Below are positions 27,525 through 35,794 of a stretch of 64,000 nt of DNA, in pieces. Origin of the DNA: a bacterium (lineage in GTDB: Bacteria > Spirochaetota > UBA4802 > UBA5550); the NCBI GenBank assembly GCA_024224995.1, contig JAAENB010000323.1, positions 1 to 64,000 on the forward strand. The letters are read 5' to 3'. Numbering within the stretch: position 1 is the stretch's first letter; each line of letters begins with the position of its first letter. The translations under genes were made by a program, and so were the position numbers. Below the pieces are notes generated by a model that saw nothing but the letters and a program-made list of their open reading frames with translations, was not told the origin of the DNA and searched no databases.

Positions 27525-28736
27525 TTATCGTGAACTCTTTTTTAATCGCAGCATGTATAATAGTTTTTTTATGCATAGGGCCAAAACCGGTCCCACTATT
27601 AAAATGCTGATACCGGTCAGAACCGGAGCCTGGAATACAGCTATTGCCACAACTGCTCCTCCAATAGTTGAATCCATCTGGTCGAGAAAAACGAAAAAAG
27701 CTCTAAATTTATTCGATTCTTCTCCGGGAGCAATGCCCATTCTTCGTTTTAAAAAGGAATTGGGTAACTCAAATATTACATACGTGATTCCAATAATGGC
27801 TCCAAAAATCGCAAAATGGATTGTTTCTATTGGAATTGTTAGAATGCTTCCTTCCAGCAGCTTATATGTCAGGAACGCTCCCGGTATTGAGAATAGCGGC
27901 ATAAGGATGAAGCCTCGAATAGTTTTGTTCTCTCCGAATAAAGGTTTGCATACCGGTATTTTCAGGAATTGAAACCAGTCCTTTGTTACAACTATCATAT
28001 GCAATATTCCCCCGATTACTCCGGGGATTAGTACCAGTAATGCCGTGGCAGTATGCTCGTTAATAATTAAAGAAAAAGCTCTGGCAGCATATTCGGTTTC
28101 CAAAAGGCTTTTAATATTGAGCATGCCAAACCCATCAAGGGCAAACAGAATGGAGCCGCCCAGAATAACAGAAAGCATAACTTTCCAGCTTTTGAATTTA
28201 TAAAAACGCCCGTTATAAACCATCAGTACCCCGAATACCGCGAAAAGAGCAGCGATAAAAGGGAACAGGTATGCTTTTTCAATGGTCCAGCTTAGAATAT
28301 AAGCCCCCCCAATAAAAAAGGTACTCCAGAAAACAGGCATTCCCCAGTATGACAGGCCATCATCCTCATCTTTGATGTTTCCTACATCATTAAAGACCGA
28401 GAGTCGAATAACACCGCACATCATAAAAATTACAAGTATGATAGAATAATACCAGGTACTAAATCCCCAACAATACAGAAAAATTGAAGGGACAACTAGG
28501 TAGTCATAGACATCAACAAATCCATCAAGGTAGCGGCCAAAACTTCTTTCAGTTCCGTATTTGCGTGCCATAAATCCGTCAAAGGCATCAGCCAGCATTG
28601 CCACGTACAAAAGGCTTAATGAAAAGGCGAATTTACCCGCAATAGCCAGCACCGCGGCCCATGAGGCAAAGAAAAGCCCGCTGAGTGTCATGCAATCGAC
28701 AATATTAGGGCGTATAATAAATATATTTTTTTTCAT
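27525..28736 (-). CDS. CDP-alcohol phosphatidyltransferase fused to a CDP-archaeol synthase (CarS)-like domain
   Basis: 403 residues, membrane-bound throughout. The N-terminal half carries the complete CDP-alcohol phosphatidyltransferase signature D50-x2-D53-G54-x2-A57-R58-x8-G67-x3-D71-x3-D75, which binds metal and the CDP-linked lipid. Residues about 225-395 resemble CarS/DUF46: 'FGENKTIRG' (268-275), 'ELPNSFLKRR' (323-332) then 'GIAPG', and 'DQMDS' (352-356). CarS transfers CMP from CTP to a lipid phosphate, while the N-terminal domain would swap CMP for a polar head group. The fusion thus joins two consecutive steps of phospholipid head-group assembly. Domain calls are firm; the substrate is unknown. 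Confidence 0.85.
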   Translation of the reverse strand: MKKNIFIIRPNIVDCMTLSGLFFASWAAVLAIAGKFAFSLSLLYVAMLADAFDGFMARKYGTERSFGRYLDGFVDVYDYLVVPSIFLYCWGFSTWYYSIILVIFMMCGVIRLSVFNDVGNIKDEDDGLSYWGMPVFWSTFFIGGAYILSWTIEKAYLFPFIAALFAVFGVLMVYNGRFYKFKSWKVMLSVILGGSILFALDGFGMLNIKSLLETEYAARAFSLIINEHTATALLVLIPGVIGGILHMIVVTKDWFQFLKIPVCKPLFGENKTIRGFILMPLFSIPGAFLTYKLLEGSILTIPIETIHFAIFGAIIGITYVIFELPNSFLKRRMGIAPGEESNKFRAFFVFLDQMDSTIGGAVVAIAVFQAPVLTGISILIVGPVLALCIKKLLYMLRLKKSSR

Positions 28737-28798
28737 ATTTTGATACTTCTCTTTTTAAAATTACCGGCGAACAAGTGTTTGTCCGCCTGTTGAACATA

Positions 28799-31525
28799 TT
28801 ATTCAGCTTTTTCTTCTGAATTTTGTATTTCCAGCCGGTTAATTGTACCTTTGGTTCCATCCATACGTACTTTTTCACCGTTCTTTATTATTTTCGTAAG
28901 TCCCGGAACATTGACGATTGCCGGTATTCCCAGTTCACGGGCAACAACAGCGGAGTGAGACAGTGTTGAGCCCCGTTCAACAATAATACCGCCGGCAGTT
29001 GGGAAGAGTGGAGCCCAACCCGGATCTGTTCGAATGGTACACAGGATCTGGCCTTCCATGTTCAGCTCATCATCGGGGGAGAAAATAAGTTTTACCTTCT
29101 CTTCAACAATCCCGGGATAGCAGCCGATTCCTTTTAATACATCATCCGATTCGTTAATTTCAACTTCATTGCCATATTCATATTCGTTATGGTGATAAAC
29201 CGGTCCTACTGTTTCGAAGTGGTGAGGCAGTTCCTCGTCTTCGTATGACGCGTATTCTTTTTTCCGTGATTCCACAAGAGGCTTATATTGGGATTGAATA
29301 CTCCGTCCTTCCATATACATATCCAGTTCTTCAATGGTGAGATAGAAAACATCTCTGCCCTCTTCAAGAAGGCCATGAAAGGCAAGCTGGTTGCCGATTT
29401 CAACATAGATGTCTCTGGAAAGACCGAAAGCCCTGGTTCTTGCCAGTCGCATGTTTTCCCGGTTTTTAACAGACTGCCGAAGCTTTGCGAGATCCTTTTT
29501 AAATTTGCGAAGCTTTCCACCGCCCAGTTTTGTTTTAATGGCAGTAAAGGCCTGTTCTTCCGCTTCGTTCCGGAATTTCATTTCATTCGCGGCAAGGGTT
29601 TCAATAGTCAGGTCTTCACGGGTTAAATAGTTCTTGATTACGGCAAACAAGAAAGTCGGATCCTGGCGCAGGGTAATTGATTCTAACTTTAATTCTCCCA
29701 TACACCGGTCACCGTATAGTTCAATATACTCAAGACACTGTCTATGAAACTCATCATCAGTAACCTGTATTACGCCAAGAAGATGTTCGTTTTCGGTTTC
29801 TTTGATAGTTTTAAGAAGCTCCGGTTTTGTTCTAACATAGTCGCACATACGGAGAATAAATTTAGTGGGCTCCGTACTTTCAATCCCTTCTTCACCCGAC
29901 ATCAGGTTGTTTTGTACAATAACAGGATTCTCAACACCTGCTTTTTCGAGCCACCGGTGAACCTTTCCATTCATCATCATAACATAGAAATCGTTGAAAA
30001 TGGGGGTCTGCCAGCTGTACATAATTTTGTCGGTTAAATAGTCATGTAATTTCAATAACTCGGCAATTTCCAATGTGTGAAGCCTGGAACGGTTCACATA
30101 ATCATACTCGCGCTGGAACATAGCCTTAAATTCAGCTACCAGGGCATCAATGTTCTTAAAAGCGGATTTTAAAGTAAATAATGCCCGCAGCAGCCCTGGG
30201 ATCTTTTTAGCCTTTTGTGAAAAAGTAAGCTCCTGTTCTTCAACAAGGTCAACAGGATCCTGCAAGCCCATCATCCGTTCCATGTCTTCTTTATTCGTCT
30301 TGAATGACGGAAGGATGAGGAGAGCCCGGTACCAGTTGTTAATATTGTAAAACACCCGTCCTTTTATTAAACCAAGCATGTTACGAAAAACAGGCATCAG
30401 TTTTTCGAGAGTTTCTTCCGGAACTTTCAAAAGCCGGTAGGTTTGTTCATATACAATGGCGTACCCATTACTGGCGTATGAAAAGGTAAGCGGTGTGGTT
30501 ACTCCGCAGTAACTTTCCTGGATATTTGAATTATCCCACACAAGAATATCACCCTTCGGTTCTTTTGGCGCCGGTAATGAAGTAACCGGCCGTGTTTGCA
30601 ATATGTATACCTTGCCTTCGAAAACAGCCCATTCAATATCCTGGGGAAATTGTAGTTTTTCCGATATTGTTTTTCCCAGTTTCGTTATCTCTTTAACTTC
30701 TTCGTCTTTTAAACAGGAAACGTTTTGAAGATCTTTGGGAATATCAATTTCGATAGTTCCTGATCCCGATTCTTTATCAAAAACCAGCTGACGGTCTTTT
30801 TCATTGATTATGCTTTCAACGCCGTCTCCGTTTATTTCCACTGTATATTCATCGGTATTACAGATACCGGAAACGATACCTTCACCGGAGCCGTAGCACG
30901 CGGAAATGAGGCCGTGTTGTCGGCTTCCGGTAACGGGGTTTGCCGTAAAAAATACCCCGGCAATTTCGCTGTCGATCATTTTTTGAACAATAACAGCGGC
31001 TTTTATTTCCAGGAGATCCATTCCAAGGTTAAGCCGGTATCGAATAGCTCGATCGGTAAAAGCACTGGCAAAACAAGCCAGAACCGATTTGCCAATAGTC
31101 TCCATTCCTTTTTGAAAGAGAAAAGAATCCATTTGACCGGCAAAGGACGCTTCTGCCGCGTCTTCTCCAACAGCGGAAGAACGGACTGCGAAAAAGGTAT
31201 TTTCCCATCCGGGGATTGATTCCAGCTGCTTCGCCAGATCTTTTTTTATTTCAGCATTTAACGGAAGGCTTTTTATTCGCTCCCGGATCTTTTCCGAAAT
31301 GGGGCCAATTTCCTGGCTGTCTTTGTTAAAGCTGCCTAATTGATCATAGATCCATTTCGCTTCTTCTTTTATTTGGACGGCAAAAGCCTCGGTAGTTACA
31401 ACAAACCATTCCGGGACCGGTAATTCATTCCGGCTAAGCCACGCCATGTTTTTTGCTTTCCCGCCAACAGCTTTTTCACCAAAAACAGATGCTTCTGATG
31501 ATGATAGAATTAGTTTTGTATTCAT
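28799..31525 (-). CDS. Rifampin-phosphotransferase-like dikinase (ATP-grasp + His domain)
   Basis: 908 residues. The N-terminal 330 form the PEP-synthase/PPDK ATP-grasp domain ('VGGKAKNMAWL' with K23; R115 in 'AVRSSAVGEDA'; 'YILQTRPVT' at its end). The middle 345-800 is a helical domain starting 'GVTTPLTFSYA'. The C-terminal swivelling domain has the phosphate-accepting histidine H857 in 'GSTLSHSAVVAREL'. No PEP-binding TIM barrel follows, so it is not a PEP synthase. The order ATP domain, acceptor domain, His domain is that of rifampin phosphotransferase, which uses ATP to phosphorylate a hydroxyl and releases AMP and Pi. In a lipid operon the acceptor may be a lipid or isoprenoid alcohol; this is inference. 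Confidence 0.8.
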   Translation of the reverse strand: MNTKLILSSSEASVFGEKAVGGKAKNMAWLSRNELPVPEWFVVTTEAFAVQIKEEAKWIYDQLGSFNKDSQEIGPISEKIRERIKSLPLNAEIKKDLAKQLESIPGWENTFFAVRSSAVGEDAAEASFAGQMDSFLFQKGMETIGKSVLACFASAFTDRAIRYRLNLGMDLLEIKAAVIVQKMIDSEIAGVFFTANPVTGSRQHGLISACYGSGEGIVSGICNTDEYTVEINGDGVESIINEKDRQLVFDKESGSGTIEIDIPKDLQNVSCLKDEEVKEITKLGKTISEKLQFPQDIEWAVFEGKVYILQTRPVTSLPAPKEPKGDILVWDNSNIQESYCGVTTPLTFSYASNGYAIVYEQTYRLLKVPEETLEKLMPVFRNMLGLIKGRVFYNINNWYRALLILPSFKTNKEDMERMMGLQDPVDLVEEQELTFSQKAKKIPGLLRALFTLKSAFKNIDALVAEFKAMFQREYDYVNRSRLHTLEIAELLKLHDYLTDKIMYSWQTPIFNDFYVMMMNGKVHRWLEKAGVENPVIVQNNLMSGEEGIESTEPTKFILRMCDYVRTKPELLKTIKETENEHLLGVIQVTDDEFHRQCLEYIELYGDRCMGELKLESITLRQDPTFLFAVIKNYLTREDLTIETLAANEMKFRNEAEEQAFTAIKTKLGGGKLRKFKKDLAKLRQSVKNRENMRLARTRAFGLSRDIYVEIGNQLAFHGLLEEGRDVFYLTIEELDMYMEGRSIQSQYKPLVESRKKEYASYEDEELPHHFETVGPVYHHNEYEYGNEVEINESDDVLKGIGCYPGIVEEKVKLIFSPDDELNMEGQILCTIRTDPGWAPLFPTAGGIIVERGSTLSHSAVVARELGIPAIVNVPGLTKIIKNGEKVRMDGTKGTINRLEIQNSEEKAE

Positions 31526-31568
31526 AATATTTCCCTTTTGTAAATTAATAAAAAATTGAGATAAAGAC

Positions 31569-33131
31569 TTAAGAAAGCAGACAGGTTAATTCTTCAAAAT
31601 TAACCTTCGAATTATGCCGTGGATCCGTAGGGATTTTTTTGAGTATTACGAATTCATCCGGCTTTAGTTCTGCTAGTTCTTCTTTTGCTTTTGACAATAT
31701 TTTTTCTTTGTCAATACTTTCATCCGCTGGTTCAATAGCAGCGTATATCTTGTTGTTGTGCTCTATAACAGCAGCGAATGCAACTCCTTCGATCTCTTTA
31801 AGCTGCTGTTCAAAGGGGATTGGATATAGATCTCCTCCGCGAGAAAGAAATCTTTTTGCTATCCGTCCGTGAATGTAGATATTTCCCTTTGAATCAAGGA
31901 GACCTGCATCCCCTGTCCGGTGCCATACCTTGTTTTTGTCTATGATTTTGTTTGCCTTAAAGAGATCGGGATCACCAAGGTATTCTTTTAATACATGGGG
32001 CCCGCAAACGATTATTTCACCTACTTCATTCTTTTTGGCAAGGTACGTGCTTAGTTTTTCATTTTTTTCAATGCTCACTGCATCGGACGTTGGTTTCAGG
32101 ATCTTTACTTCTATATCATCAACCTTTTTCCCCACTGCCAGTCCAAGAGCGGGATTTGAATTTATAAAGTCTTCTGCCGATATTCCACTGATTGGTTCCG
32201 CTTCCGTGCACCCGTAAACAATTTCATTTTTTGAATCCGGGAATGCTGCCATCAATTTTTTTGCTAATGGTTTGAAAACCGGGGCTCCACCCGTAATAAG
32301 AGATTTAAATGGAAGTGTTTCTCCTCTTGAGAGAAGGTAATCGGCGATTTTTTCATAAAAGGCCGGTGAGCCCAGCGTTGTAGTAATGCCGCAGTCTTTC
32401 ACCTGTTTCACAATCATAGCCGGATCGAAAGCTGTGGGCTTTGCCGGGTCAAAGAATGGCAGGACGCTGGTCATCCCCACCGCGAGATTGCTGAATACAA
32501 AAATGGGAAGCGCCGTAAGATCAACATCCGATTCCTTTTGATTCAGGTGACTGGAAAGAACAACATACTGCTGCCAGAGAAACCCCTGAGTCCGTTTAAC
32601 TCCTTTGGGCAAACCGGTTGTTCCTGTTGTTAACGTAACAAGTCCCTCATCTTCCGGGTTTATTTTTTCCGGAACAAGATCAGGAGTTTTTGTGTTATTC
32701 AAAGACGCGATTTTAGTATCAATAAGTTTAATTGGAATCTTTCGTATATCGGGATTTACACGCAGCAGGTGAGCTTTGAGAGCGCCAATAAATCCTTTCG
32801 GATTAACAACCTGGCACGCTTTACTGAGGCGATCCCGGTCGGCCCAGGCATCGACAAAAACAGCCACCGCACCAATGTACAGTATGGCAAGCACAATGAC
32901 ATAAAGAGAATATGACATGGGGACAAAAACAATGATCCTGTCTCCTTTATTGAACCCGGCTTTTTTAAGGTTTGCCGCAGTCGCGATAACATCATCAACA
33001 ATTTGTTTATATGTTATTTTTACATACTCGGGTTTTTTAAACGTTCCCTTCTTGTGATCGATGAGCGCGATCTTTTCGGGATTTTTTTTGGCATTTTCAA
33101 GCAGCTTGAAAATGATATTATTACCTTGCAT
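31569..33131 (-). CDS. OleC-like acyl-AMP ligase (ANL superfamily)
   Basis: 520 residues with GGAGG nine bases before the ATG. Adenylate-forming motifs are present: P-loop 'LTTGTTGLPKG' at 167-177, 'YGCTEAEPIS' near 310, 'HRTGDAGLLD' near 420, and the core 'HGRIAKRFLSRGGDLY'. The segment 'NLAVGMTSVLPFFDPAKP' followed by 'GSPAFYEKI' closely follows the OleC pattern (PALGMTSV-P-D, GSPA) of olefin/beta-lactone synthetases, rather than plain fatty-acyl-CoA ligases. OleA, OleB and OleD partners are not in this window, so an ordinary acyl-AMP or CoA ligase role remains possible. It lies second in the operon after the UbiA gene. Confidence 0.75.
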   Translation of the reverse strand: MQGNNIIFKLLENAKKNPEKIALIDHKKGTFKKPEYVKITYKQIVDDVIATAANLKKAGFNKGDRIIVFVPMSYSLYVIVLAILYIGAVAVFVDAWADRDRLSKACQVVNPKGFIGALKAHLLRVNPDIRKIPIKLIDTKIASLNNTKTPDLVPEKINPEDEGLVTLTTGTTGLPKGVKRTQGFLWQQYVVLSSHLNQKESDVDLTALPIFVFSNLAVGMTSVLPFFDPAKPTAFDPAMIVKQVKDCGITTTLGSPAFYEKIADYLLSRGETLPFKSLITGGAPVFKPLAKKLMAAFPDSKNEIVYGCTEAEPISGISAEDFINSNPALGLAVGKKVDDIEVKILKPTSDAVSIEKNEKLSTYLAKKNEVGEIIVCGPHVLKEYLGDPDLFKANKIIDKNKVWHRTGDAGLLDSKGNIYIHGRIAKRFLSRGGDLYPIPFEQQLKEIEGVAFAAVIEHNNKIYAAIEPADESIDKEKILSKAKEELAELKPDEFVILKKIPTDPRHNSKVNFEELTCLLS

Positions 33132-33171
33132 TTATTAGCCCCTCCGGAGTGAATTTGAACGCAGTCAGTAG

Positions 33172-33213
33172 TATGATAATAGAGATAGTTTGAAAACTAT
33201 CTCTATTATCATA
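33172..33213. repeat. 20-bp perfect inverted repeat between the UbiA and OleC-like genes
   Basis: Two 20-bp arms (33172-33191 and 33194-33213) are exact complements around a two-base centre, read TATGATAATAGAGATAGTTT on the left. The T-run following it is on the plus strand, whereas both flanking genes are read on the minus strand, so it is a poor terminator for them. It may be an operator or an mRNA-stabilising hairpin inside the operon. Confidence 0.6.
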
Positions 33214-33220
33214 TGTTTTT

Positions 33221-34150
33221 TTAACCTGGATAATTACTAAAGAAAACTATTGAATTAACGAAAAGGCCGATTAAAAACAGGGTTCCGGCAGCTTCAACAA
33301 TTTTTGAATTTTTCTTAACCGGCTTTTTAACAAAAAGAATACCGCTTGCTAAAAAGATAAGAAACAGGGCTCCCAGTACAATTGAATAGATGATGTTCGC
33401 GTCAAAAGAGCAATAAATATAGCACAATATCGCGGCACCCGTAAGAGCAATTACCTGGTTGATCGCCACAGTGGTCGCAATACCCCATACTTTCGTATAT
33501 GAGTCAGCGAGTTCATGTTCCTGTTCTTCGGACCAGGTCTTTCGCCCGATCTCGTAGGTTATTGTGGCACACATGATCCCAAGCGCGAAAAGGATGATCG
33601 TCTTGATATCATACGATTCAACTTGAAGAATGTTGTATCTAAAAGAAAGCCCATACAGTACGATAATGGGAACAATGAGCTGGTGTGTTAAAAGGTAGAG
33701 ACCCATATGCCTGTTTAAAAAATTCGGAACAAAGAATTCAACAAACATTAACAGGGACCAGGCAAGAATAAGAACCCAGAGAATAGCCTGTGCTTTTCCG
33801 GCGTAAATACTAAGATTTACTTCTATTAAAAGTACCACAAAAAGAAGCTTCCTGAGATCGGCCAGGGTAATAATTCCTTTACTTAAAAGCCTTTCGGGAT
33901 GGGCTACCTTATCATCTTCGTAGTCTTTGTGCTCGTCGAATACTCTTAAATGAAGTAAGGCGAGAAAAATAACAGCAAAACCGATGAGTGATTGTGAAAC
34001 ACTAAAAGGGCTCGTCCCCGAGAAAAGATTACCAAACATGTACGATGCGTAAAAAAGAGTACCCGCGTACAGCATTACACCGGGAATGGGAAATCGTTCT
34101 TTTGTGTATTCAAAATATTTTTTAAATCCTGATAGTTTTTGTTCTTCCAT
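33221..34150 (-). CDS. UbiA-family prenyltransferase
   Basis: 309 residues from the ATG at 34150 (AAGGAG 11 bases upstream); the open frame continues to 34228 but without a site. About eight or nine transmembrane helices. The first aspartate-rich motif is 'DEHKDYEDD' (72-80), and the second region 'EIGRKTWSEEQEHE' followed by 'DSYTKVWG' matches the second UbiA motif. UbiA enzymes move prenyl groups onto aromatic rings, glycerol ethers (DGGGP synthase), haem or sugars. The acceptor cannot be read from sequence. It is the first gene of a five-gene operon with OleC-like, dikinase, CarS-fusion and HMGR-fusion genes, suggesting isoprenoid-lipid synthesis. Confidence 0.85.
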   Translation of the reverse strand: MEEQKLSGFKKYFEYTKERFPIPGVMLYAGTLFYASYMFGNLFSGTSPFSVSQSLIGFAVIFLALLHLRVFDEHKDYEDDKVAHPERLLSKGIITLADLRKLLFVVLLIEVNLSIYAGKAQAILWVLILAWSLLMFVEFFVPNFLNRHMGLYLLTHQLIVPIIVLYGLSFRYNILQVESYDIKTIILFALGIMCATITYEIGRKTWSEEQEHELADSYTKVWGIATTVAINQVIALTGAAILCYIYCSFDANIIYSIVLGALFLIFLASGILFVKKPVKKNSKIVEAAGTLFLIGLFVNSIVFFSNYPG

Positions 34151-34192
34151 GAGAAGTTTTCTCCTTAAAAATATAGCTAAAATATAACAGCC

Positions 34193-34217
34193 CAAAAAGA
34201 GCCAGGGGCTCTTTTTG
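34193..34217 (-). terminator. Terminator after the GNAT gene
   Basis: An 11-bp stem (CAAAAAGAGCC 34193-34203 with GGCTCTTTTTG 34207-34217) and a 3-base loop. Read on either strand it ends in five T bases. It separates the GNAT gene from the lipid operon. Confidence 0.75.
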
Positions 34218-34260
34218 ATTAGTTGCAATGTTTATTCAATAGTACTGGTGATACGGGATT

Positions 34261-35367
34261 TTATATCTTAATCCTGTACATTTCGTACTCTTTTTCAGTA
34301 ACAGGCTCACCCAAAACTTTTGGTGAGGCGTTCTCGGAGTGAATTAACGCTCCTATTATATACTCATAGTTTCTTTGTTTCGCTGTTTGTGCGTGAAGGC
34401 AGGTTAAAGCGCCCTGAATTCCTTTTCCTCTGTATTCAGGAATTACTCCCACTGTTTTTATAATGAATCCTTTGATTTTTTTTCTGTTCAGGAAAAACTT
34501 GAGTTTTCCGGCAAAGGACCGTATATTTGCTTTTTCCAGTATGGGTGAATAATCGAGTGATGAAAAACAGAATCCAACGGGTTCTTTTTTACTGTTTAAC
34601 GCGATTGTAAAGAATTCATCGTCTATTAAGTTAATTGAACCTTTGTATAAATTTGCAAATTCATCCCGATTGATGCTGGTATAGAATGCGTTATCATTAA
34701 AAGCTTGAATACTCAACTCGTAAATAGTCTCAATTTCTTTTTCTGCCTGCGATTTATCAAAACGTCTGAATGTTATTCCTTCTTCCGAAGCACGCTTGAA
34801 GGGTTTGTTGTTTTTTTCAAGAACCTGGTCGATATTCCGGCAAATAATGCTTTTATATCGAAAGGTGTCTGTAACGCCATACCTGGCGGCAAAAGAAGAA
34901 TAGTATTCTTTGGCCGGAGCTTCAAGAAAGAATTTAAACAGCGAGTCTCCTTTTGAAGTGAACCGGTAGGGATACCATGTTGAGGTATACATGGGAAATA
35001 AAATACTTTTTTTATCTTTTAACAGTTCCTTCGCGAAATCGAGCATTGCCGAGAAAATATCATAATCTTCAATTACTTCAAAAAGCCCAACCTGCCCAAA
35101 AGGAACATTGTTTTCGTCGAGCAGCTGCTCATTAAAGCCAACGGCCATTCTTCCTACTGTTTCAGGAGCCTGTTTTTTATTCATGCGTTGAACTATGTAA
35201 AGATCCAACAGGTTAGTTGATTCAATAAGGCTTTTGGTTTTAGAGACGGAATTGTGAATGGTTGGTGAATTTCCGTAAATAAACAGGGGTAATTGCAGGA
35301 AATTATCAACATCATTTTTATTGTTTTTGTTTATTTTAATGACTTCCATTTTGGCCGCTGCGCTCAC
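34261..35367 (-). CDS. GNAT-family acetyltransferase-like protein
   Basis: 368 residues from a GTG at 35367; an ATG at 35349 is an alternative, and neither has a strong ribosome site. The C-terminal acetyl-CoA-binding core is clear: 'FIIKTVGVIPEYRGKGI' (motif A with RxGxG/I-type loop) and 'IIGALIHSENASPKVLG'. The N-terminal half ('VGRMAVGFNEQLLDE', 'GLFEVIEDYDIFSAML') resembles a second, degenerate GNAT fold of the double-domain type. The substrate is unknown. It lies upstream of the UbiA operon on the same strand, with a terminator between, and is divergent from the MMPL exporter genes. Confidence 0.7.
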   Translation of the reverse strand: MSAAAKMEVIKINKNNKNDVDNFLQLPLFIYGNSPTIHNSVSKTKSLIESTNLLDLYIVQRMNKKQAPETVGRMAVGFNEQLLDENNVPFGQVGLFEVIEDYDIFSAMLDFAKELLKDKKSILFPMYTSTWYPYRFTSKGDSLFKFFLEAPAKEYYSSFAARYGVTDTFRYKSIICRNIDQVLEKNNKPFKRASEEGITFRRFDKSQAEKEIETIYELSIQAFNDNAFYTSINRDEFANLYKGSINLIDDEFFTIALNSKKEPVGFCFSSLDYSPILEKANIRSFAGKLKFFLNRKKIKGFIIKTVGVIPEYRGKGIQGALTCLHAQTAKQRNYEYIIGALIHSENASPKVLGEPVTEKEYEMYRIKI

Positions 35368-35560
35368 ATCTTGTTTTATTTGATTTTATTTAAACTAATA
35401 GAGAGTTTATATCGTAAAGCAATAAACTACAGTATACTATAAAAATATAAACTTTCAAGTAAAAAAAATATTAAATTTTTTATACTAACAGTGAGTTGCA
35501 AAGAAAAAATAAACGGGTATTTTTGCAAGGAAAAAACTTATTTTTTGCAAAAGAAGTGCT

Positions 35561-35595
35561 AACCATATAGACGGTTTAAAACCGTCTATATGGTT
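35561..35595. repeat. 35-bp perfect palindrome upstream of the MMPL gene
   Basis: Arms of 17 bp (AACCATATAGACGGTTT, 35561-35577, and its complement 35579-35595) flank one central base. No T-run follows on either strand, so an operator is more likely than a terminator. It begins about 80 bases before the MMPL promoter. Confidence 0.65.
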
Positions 35596-35640
35596 GCTTA
35601 ATTAATTAAGGAGAAGTTTTAAAAAATGTAATAAAAAAGA

Positions 35641-35669
35641 TTGACATTCTTGTGAAAATTGAGTATCTT
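35641..35669 (+). promoter_or_regulatory. Sigma-70-type promoter for the MMPL operon
   Basis: TTGACA (35641-35646) and TATCTT (35664-35669) are separated by 17 bases, about 125 bases before the MMPL start. Confidence 0.6.
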
Positions 35670-35794
35670 TATTTTTATCTATCATTCGTGTATTTCAATT
35701 AAATTAAAACTATAAAACTATTAGGAATCGTAAACACTGGTTGTGCTAAGACTTGCGTGTTTGGGTCTTTTTAATGTTGAGGGTGGGAACTGTT

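Larger units (their letters stand above)
35368..35794. other. 427-bp AT-rich divergent regulatory region
   Basis: No gene is supported here. It separates the GNAT gene (minus) from the MMPL gene (plus). It holds three direct copies of TTGCAA (35496-35501, 35523-35528, 35545-35550), the first two followed by R-GAAAAAA; a 35-bp palindrome at 35561-35595; TTAATTAATTAA close by; and a promoter at 35641-35669. The density of symmetric sites suggests control of lipid export by a DNA-binding protein. Confidence 0.5.

Noticed and set aside
28799..31525. Phosphoenolpyruvate synthase (PpsA)
   Set aside because: The ATP-grasp and His domains are present, but the C-terminal PEP-binding TIM barrel is absent and the protein ends soon after the histidine domain.
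33172..33213. Rho-independent terminator for the UbiA gene
   Set aside because: The T-run lies on the plus strand after the stem; the genes on both sides are read on the minus strand.
35607..35632. Small gene with AAGGAG and an ATG in the GNAT-MMPL gap
   Set aside because: The ATG at about 35626 is followed directly by TAA, so there is no reading frame.
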